A DNA stretch of 6,246 nucleotides from Gemmatimonas phototrophica (GTDB lineage: Bacteria; Gemmatimonadota; Gemmatimonadetes; Gemmatimonadales; Gemmatimonadaceae), in contig CAMBRJ010000189.1 of assembly GCA_945870175.1 (NCBI GenBank), positions 1 through 6,246 of the forward strand, written 5' to 3'. Numbering within the stretch: the first letter of the stretch is position 1; the number at the start of each line of letters is the position of its first letter. The notes under the pieces were generated by a model. That model had not been told where the DNA came from, did not search any database, and was given only the letters and a program-made list of their open reading frames with translations. Both the position numbers and the translations under genes were made by a program. This document shows positions 1-3,843 of the stretch, piece after piece.

Positions 1-31
1 GAGGTGGTCGGTTCGAATCCGGTAGTCATGC
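1..31 (+). tRNA. Probable 3' end of a tRNA (T arm and acceptor 3' strand), truncated by window edge
   Basis: Positions 7-11 and 19-23 form a five-pair T stem (three Watson-Crick and two G-U pairs) around the seven-base loop TTCGAAT, the canonical bacterial T loop. Positions 24-30 would be the 3' strand of the acceptor stem and C31 the discriminator. CCA is not encoded; CTAG follows. A C discriminator is typical of tRNA-His, but the anticodon is outside the window, the implied first acceptor base would be C (unusual), and the base at position 48 would be G rather than the usual C. The amino acid is therefore not assigned. The element ends 13 bases before the stop codon of the convergent TPR gene, so it lies outside coding sequence, which supports it. 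Confidence 0.5.
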
Positions 32-48
32 TAGGTGGTACCCACTAG
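31..48. repeat. Interrupted palindrome between the tRNA end and the TPR gene stop
   Basis: CTAG-G-TGG-TAC-CCA-CTAG folds into a seven-pair stem with one bulged G and a three-base loop. It sits exactly where two convergent transcripts would end, which suits a bidirectional terminator. Neither side is followed by a T run, so an intrinsic terminator is not well supported. It overlaps the TPR stop codon (TAG at 45-47 on the minus strand). Chance occurrence is possible at this size. Confidence 0.3.
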
Positions 49-1211
49 CGGTCGATCCGGAGCATACCGGCGTCGGCGCCACCACGCAGAAACGCTTCGG
101 GCGCATCGGACGCGACCTGCTTGCCGGTGGCGCCGTAAAAACGACGCGCTTCGGCGGCCATGTATTCGTAGAGGGGTCGACCGGCATCGCGCGCGTCGCG
201 CAGCGCTTGCACGATCTCCTCCCAGGTGCCCTCGAACACGCTGCCATCACGCATGATCACGCGGTGGGATGTCTCCGCCGCGAGCACGTCGGTGGAAGCC
301 GGCTCGGCCTGCTCACCCTGATGTTGGTTCACCAGTCCGGTGAGCAGGCTGCCCAGTGCCTCGAGCTGTCCTTGCTCCTCAAGCGTTTCCTCCAGACTCG
401 CCTCGGCGTCCTGCTCCATCATTGCCGGCTCGACTTCCTCGAGCAGATCGTCGATATCGTCGCTCTCGTCGGCCAACTCGATGAGTCGGGCCTCCCACGG
501 CTTCAGTTCGCCATCGGTGTCATCGAGCTTGTAGACCGACTTCTTGAGTTCGACCAGTCGCCAGATGCCGAGTTCATCCCAGTGGTCGGCGGGCTTGGTC
601 TTCTCGAATTCGACCAGCGCCTGATCAAGGTCGCCGGCATCGTACATCAGGTTCGCGAGGTAGACCCGCGCCTCGACCAGCTGCGGATCGAGATCAAGCG
701 CGCGCGTGAGCGACTCCATGGACTCGGCGTCGTTTCCCATGCGGTGCTGCGCATATCCCACGCAGGCGGCGGCCTCCGCCGAGTCGGCGGCGTGGGCGAC
801 CGCGCGATCGAAGTAGGTCAGCGCGGCATCGACGAAACCTTCGCGAAAGAGCGCACGGCCGATCTGCAGCATCAGATCGACATCATCATCGTAGCCGAGC
901 GTGACCGTCTTCTCGAAGGCACTGAGGCCGGCGGCGACCTGTCCGAACATGAGCAACACCTCACCGAAGCCAGCGAGGGCGTCTTCATGATCGGGATCGA
1001 GCACCAACGCCTCCTCGAAGCTGCGGCGCGCCCAGGCGTACTCCTCCCGGGCCAGTCGTGCGTATCCGAAACCGACGTGTAGCTCGACGGCATTCGGGTA
1101 CAGCGCGACGGCTTCGCGTAGCAGGGTGAGCGCCTCGTCGTACTTGCCCTCATTGTAGAGGGCGTGAGCGCGCTCGTCGTATTCCTCGGAACTCAAGAAC
1201 GGGGTGGACAT
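45..1211 (-). CDS. TPR-repeat protein with acidic linker and small C-terminal domain
   Basis: This 388-residue protein has no signal peptide or membrane segment, so it is probably cytosolic. Roughly five to six tetratricopeptide-type helical hairpins fill residues 10-210. Typical signatures are the A-x-x-LY-x-x-GKYDEAL pattern near 16-30, the FEEAL..DP..EDAL pattern at 65-79 and the LTRALDLDP pattern at 168-176. TPR arrays bind protein partners, but the partner cannot be read from sequence. Residues about 235-285 are strongly acidic (many D/E, including a DDIDDLLEE stretch) and probably a flexible or coiled linker. Residues about 316-388 form a compact C-terminal segment beginning RVIMRDGSVFEGTWEEIV and ending in a Gly/Arg-rich tail. 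This segment resembles small RDG-x-FEGT domains that I recall as stand-alone short proteins. The ATG start is fixed by a strong GGAGGT Shine-Dalgarno nine bases upstream. No catalytic motif was seen; the protein is a scaffold or adaptor by inference. Confidence 0.93.
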   Translation of the reverse strand: MSTPFLSSEEYDERAHALYNEGKYDEALTLLREAVALYPNAVELHVGFGYARLAREEYAWARRSFEEALVLDPDHEDALAGFGEVLLMFGQVAAGLSAFEKTVTLGYDDDVDLMLQIGRALFREGFVDAALTYFDRAVAHAADSAEAAACVGYAQHRMGNDAESMESLTRALDLDPQLVEARVYLANLMYDAGDLDQALVEFEKTKPADHWDELGIWRLVELKKSVYKLDDTDGELKPWEARLIELADESDDIDDLLEEVEPAMMEQDAEASLEETLEEQGQLEALGSLLTGLVNQHQGEQAEPASTDVLAAETSHRVIMRDGSVFEGTWEEIVQALRDARDAGRPLYEYMAAEARRFYGATGKQVASDAPEAFLRGGADAGMLRIDR

Positions 1212-1220
1212 TGCCTTCAG

Positions 1221-1226
1221 ACCTCC
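1221..1226 (-). promoter_or_regulatory. Shine-Dalgarno of the TPR gene
   Basis: GGAGGT on the minus strand lies nine bases before the ATG at 1211. It is the strongest ribosome binding site in the window and confirms that start. It overlaps the end of a possible 20-codon reading frame that stops (TGA) at 1217-1219. Confidence 0.8.
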
Positions 1227-1245
1227 GGAGCGAGCGGGTTACCGG

Positions 1246-1274
1246 ATAGTACCGTGCGCGTCGTGCTTCGTTCA
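1246..1274 (-). promoter_or_regulatory. Candidate weak sigma70-type promoter for the TPR gene
   Basis: TACTAT at 1246-1251 matches four of six bases of the -10 consensus. Seventeen bases upstream, TGAACG (1269-1274) matches the -35 consensus poorly (three of six). Transcription from here would start near 1239, giving a short leader of about 28 bases that still contains the GGAGGT site. The 118-base gap after psuG makes a separate promoter plausible. Read-through from psuG is equally possible. Confidence 0.3.
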
Positions 1275-1329
1275 CTCATGTTCCCTCGTCGTGCGTCTCG
1301 ACCTGCTGGTGCACCATCACTGAATCGAC

Positions 1330-2265
1330 TCATATCGGGGCGCATTCGACACGTGCGGCGGCGAGCGCCACGGCAATTCGGCCGGCCAGCGCAGCGTTGC
1401 TTTCGAGCAATGCCAGATTGGCCACCACCGATTGCCCCGCCGTGCGGCGCTGAATGTCCGCGAGCAGGAACGGTGTCACGGCGGCGCCGCGCACGCCCGC
1501 CGCGCTGGCGGCAGCGAGTGCCGCGTCGGTGGCGTCGTTCACCAGCTCCGCCGGCAGCGCGCTGGCGGCCGGCGGCGACTGCACCACCAGCATCGCGCTC
1601 CGGCCCCCCACGGCACGATGCGCGAGCCACGCGGCCGCGATCTGATCAGGCGTGTCGAGCGAAGCCGTGAGCGCGAGACCGGTGTTCATCGAGAAGAAGC
1701 CAGGCAATTCGCGCGTGCGGTAGCCGACCACCGGAACGCCGAGGGTTTCCAGCCGTTCCAGCGTGGCCGGCAAATCGAGAATGGACTTGGCGCCGGCACA
1801 CACCACGATGACCGGGGTGTGTGACAAGGCGACGAGATCGGCGGACTCGTCGAACGGGGCATTGCGATGGACCCCGCCAATGCCGCCGGTGGCAAAGACT
1901 TCGATGCCGGCCAGGGTGCACATGGCGAGCGTCCCGGCCACCGTGGTGGCACCGTCGGCCTGTTGCGCGATCGTGATCCCCAGATCGCGTGACGACACCT
2001 TGCGCACGCCATCGCGGGCCAGGAATCGTTCGAGATCGGCGGGCTCGAGCCCGAACGACGGCACACCCTTCACGATGGCGGTAATGGCCGGGGTCGCTCC
2101 AGCCGCCTCGACCGCGGCGAGCATGCGCTCGGCCGCGTCGCGATTGTGCGGCGGCAACAGTCCCTGCGCGAGCACCGAACTCTCGAGGGCCACAACCGGG
2201 CCTCCGCGGGCGAAGGCGGCCTCGATGACTACGGTGCTGCGCGTGCGCACTCGGCTTTCATGCAC
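1330..2265 (-). CDS. psuG: Pseudouridine-5'-phosphate glycosidase (EC 4.2.1.70)
   Basis: This 311-aa cytosolic enzyme reversibly splits the C-C glycosidic bond of pseudouridine 5'-phosphate to give uracil and ribose 5-phosphate, a step in pseudouridine breakdown. Length and motifs match the PsuG/IndA family over the whole protein: PVVALESSV (E28), GLPPHN-like LLPPHNRDAA (38-45), a KVSSRD block (K89), FATGGIGGVHR (124-134, H133), the ADL metal-site aspartate D143, and VCAGAKSILD (155-164). By comparison with E. coli PsuG, K160 is the Schiff-base lysine, and E28, K89 and H133 are active-site residues. The C-terminal NLALLESNAALAGRIAVALA segment is also typical. All key residues are present, so the enzyme should be active. 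The start is GTG at 2265. A TAG lies in frame four codons upstream, and no Shine-Dalgarno is visible, but a promoter sits immediately upstream. The partner kinase psuK and a nucleoside transporter are not in the window. Confidence 0.96.
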   Translation of the reverse strand: MHESRVRTRSTVVIEAAFARGGPVVALESSVLAQGLLPPHNRDAAERMLAAVEAAGATPAITAIVKGVPSFGLEPADLERFLARDGVRKVSSRDLGITIAQQADGATTVAGTLAMCTLAGIEVFATGGIGGVHRNAPFDESADLVALSHTPVIVVCAGAKSILDLPATLERLETLGVPVVGYRTRELPGFFSMNTGLALTASLDTPDQIAAAWLAHRAVGGRSAMLVVQSPPAASALPAELVNDATDAALAAASAAGVRGAAVTPFLLADIQRRTAGQSVVANLALLESNAALAGRIAVALAAARVECAPI

Positions 2266-2271
2266 AGGTCG

Positions 2272-2300
2272 AGTCTACAGCGCAAACCGCGGCGTCGCAA
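2272..2300 (-). promoter_or_regulatory. Candidate sigma70-type promoter giving a leaderless psuG mRNA
   Basis: On the minus strand TTGCGA (2295-2300) and TAGACT (2272-2277) are separated by exactly 17 bases, each matching four of six consensus bases. The -10 box ends six bases before the psuG GTG at 2265, so transcription would start at or within a base or two of the start codon. That agrees with the absence of a Shine-Dalgarno. TANNNT placed this way is the known pattern of leaderless genes in many GC-rich bacteria. That it applies here is inferred from spacing alone. Confidence 0.5.
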
Positions 2301-2322
2301 CGTCGCCCGTGCAACGAGTTCG

Positions 2323-2568
2323 TCAGGTGGTCGCGTCGTCGAACGCGTCGCTCTTCTTGGACTCCACGAGCTCCCATTCCGTGGACGTGGGATCGTAGAC
2401 CGCCATCACCTTGATGGTCTCTCCAGGCCACACATCGAAAACCTTACCGGTGTTCTGGTAGATCTTGATCTCGTGCCCGTCTTCGAACTTGAGCACCACC
2501 ATCGGGTACGCGGTGTTCGCGTACTGCTTGCGCAGCTTCTTGGGCGGTCGATTGGTCGGCGAATTCAT
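2323..2568 (-). CDS. Small hypothetical protein, 81 aa
   Basis: I do not recognise this family. The protein has a basic N-terminus (PPKKLRK at residues 8-14). A middle section alternates hydrophobic and polar residues like beta strands (about 22-64: YPMVVLKFEDG, EIKIYQNTGKVFDVWPGE, IKVMAVYDP). An acidic/Ser-rich tail follows. A small beta-barrel or SH3/OB-like fold is a reasonable guess but is not shown. There is no signal peptide or membrane segment. The frame is intact from ATG at 2568 to TGA at 2323. The ribosome binding site is weak (only GAG a few bases upstream). It lies 57 bases before psuG and 75 bases after the kynureninase-like gene on the same strand. The non-random amino acid pattern and the way it fills the gap argue that it is real. 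Its function is unknown. Confidence 0.75.
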   Translation of the reverse strand: MNSPTNRPPKKLRKQYANTAYPMVVLKFEDGHEIKIYQNTGKVFDVWPGETIKVMAVYDPTSTEWELVESKKSDAFDDATT

Positions 2569-2597
2569 CGTCTCGGGGTCCGGGGGCGAATATTCCG

Positions 2598-2631
2598 AAA
2601 AAATGGTCAGCGGTCGCGCTGGGCGCCAGCG
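2598..2631 (-). terminator. Possible weak terminator after the kynureninase-like gene
   Basis: On the minus strand a perfect six-pair hairpin (CGCTGG, loop CGC, CCAGCG; 2617-2631) follows the stop codon at 2644-2646. A run of six T (2598-2603) comes 13 bases after the hairpin. In a standard intrinsic terminator the T run directly follows the stem, so this is at best a weak or attenuating signal. The surrounding AT-rich patch, including the palindrome GAATATTC at 2588-2595, could instead belong to a promoter or operator for the 81-aa gene, though I found no convincing -35/-10 pair. Confidence 0.3.
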
Positions 2632-2643
2632 TTCAGCGTGCGG

Positions 2644-3843
2644 TCACGTCACCGTACTCTGTACGCCGGCAAACGCTTTCCACGCACCGGTGGCCAGAAT
2701 CTCATCCATCGCCGCCACGCACGCGTCAAGTTCTGCATCGGTCGTGTAAAAATGCGGGGCAACGCGGATGCCCGCCCCCGGGCGATAATCGATGACCACG
2801 TCGCGCGCGAGCAGCGCGCGCGCCACGTCAGCCGCCTGCGGGACATCGAACGCCACGGTGCCGCCGCGCCGCTCCGCGTCGCGCGGTGCGTGCACCCGCC
2901 AGCCGCGCTCGTCCGCCATCGCGATCAGGTTCGTGGTCTGACGCGTGCTCTTGGCGCGAATGGCATCCAATCCCGCCTCGGCAATGATGCGCGGCCCTTC
3001 GAGGCCCGCGAACAGTGCGGGCACCACCGGCGTGCCACCCAGCCAGCGCCAGCCGCCCGACGCATACTCCATGCGGTCGGCGAAGGCGAAGGGCGCCCGA
3101 TGGGCCTGCCATCCGGTCAGCGCGGGAGCGAGTTGCGCGGTTGCCTGCGGCGAGGCATAGAGGAAGCACCCGCCAGGGCCACCGCACAGCCACTTCAGCA
3201 CCCCGCCACAGAGGAAGTCCGCGCCGAGCGCCTGCACGTCGACCGGGATCACACCAACGCTATGATACGCGTCGAGCGCGACCAGAGCGCCGACCTGCTT
3301 CGCCTTGGCACAGATCGCCGCGGCGTCCATGATGTACGCCGACCGAAAGAGGACATGCGAGATGGCCACCAGCCGGGTGCGCTCGGTGATCGCGGCAAGG
3401 ATCCGACCGAGATCGATCCCCAGGCCGTCCTCGCTGGGCACCACCGTCACGCGCGCGCCAAGGCGCGGGGCAAGCGCGTCGTAGGCGTAGCGCACCGATG
3501 GAAAGTCGAGCGCGGTCATCACGACTTCGTTGCGCTCGGGCGGAAAATCGATGGCCGAGAGAATGCTGCTCATGGCCTGGGTCACCGTCGGCACCATCAC
3601 CACGGTGCCAGGCGCGGCGCCGATGAGCGGCGCGATTTCGTTGCCCATCGTCACCGGCAACTCCCACCACCCATCGGCCCACGCGCGCACGCCGCGCGTT
3701 TGCCACTGCCGGGCGTAGTCGGCGAGATGATCGGTCACCGCCGAAGGCATGGCCCCGAGCGAGTTCGAGACCAGGTAGGTGGACGTCCCAAGGATCGGGA
3801 AGGCGTCGCGGAATCGCAGGAGGGTGTCGGGAGTCGTCGTCAC
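2644..3843 (-). CDS. Kynureninase-like PLP-dependent enzyme (aminotransferase class V fold)
   Basis: This 399-aa cytosolic fold-type I PLP enzyme is closest in pattern to kynureninase, which cleaves kynurenine to anthranilate and alanine. Family marks in order: SNSLGAMP (26-33, the kynureninase NSLG motif), the W..GWWELP region (55-63), TVTQAM phosphate-binding turn (86-91), ALDFP (111-115), SHVLFRSAYIMD (162-173), ALDAYHSVG (189-197, with D191 for the PLP ring nitrogen), GGVLKWLCGGPG (213-224, K217 the likely Schiff-base lysine), and GIRVAPHFYTTDAEL near 358-372 with R360 for substrate carboxylate. In characterised kynureninases the residue before the lysine is a functional tyrosine (YKYLNGGPG type). 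Here it is L216, so the true substrate may differ. Other options are a cysteine desulfurase- or epimerase-like class V enzyme. The start is GTG at 3843: an in-frame TGA lies two codons upstream, and the GTG overlaps the RND stop by four bases. No other kynurenine-pathway gene is visible. Confidence 0.9.
   Translation of the reverse strand: MTTTPDTLLRFRDAFPILGTSTYLVSNSLGAMPSAVTDHLADYARQWQTRGVRAWADGWWELPVTMGNEIAPLIGAAPGTVVMVPTVTQAMSSILSAIDFPPERNEVVMTALDFPSVRYAYDALAPRLGARVTVVPSEDGLGIDLGRILAAITERTRLVAISHVLFRSAYIMDAAAICAKAKQVGALVALDAYHSVGVIPVDVQALGADFLCGGVLKWLCGGPGGCFLYASPQATAQLAPALTGWQAHRAPFAFADRMEYASGGWRWLGGTPVVPALFAGLEGPRIIAEAGLDAIRAKSTRQTTNLIAMADERGWRVHAPRDAERRGGTVAFDVPQAADVARALLARDVVIDYRPGAGIRVAPHFYTTDAELDACVAAMDEILATGAWKAFAGVQSTVT

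Noticed and set aside
2..39. Direct repeat AGGTGGT at 2-8 and 33-39
   Set aside because: Seven bases in GC-rich DNA is within chance, and no third copy was noticed nearby.
207..1082. 291-codon open frame on the plus strand opposite the TPR gene
   Set aside because: It mirrors the leucine/glutamate-rich TPR coding sequence in antisense. No homology signal and no ribosome binding site were seen.
1307..1316. Ten-base palindrome TGGTGCACCA between psuG and the TPR gene
   Set aside because: It is short and isolated, with no second half-site and no clear relation to the candidate promoter. It was kept out of the feature list as probable chance.
1164..1670. 168-codon plus-strand frame crossing the TPR/psuG gap
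   Set aside because: It is Arg/Pro-rich low-complexity composition typical of a shadow frame and overlaps the starts or ends of two well-supported genes.
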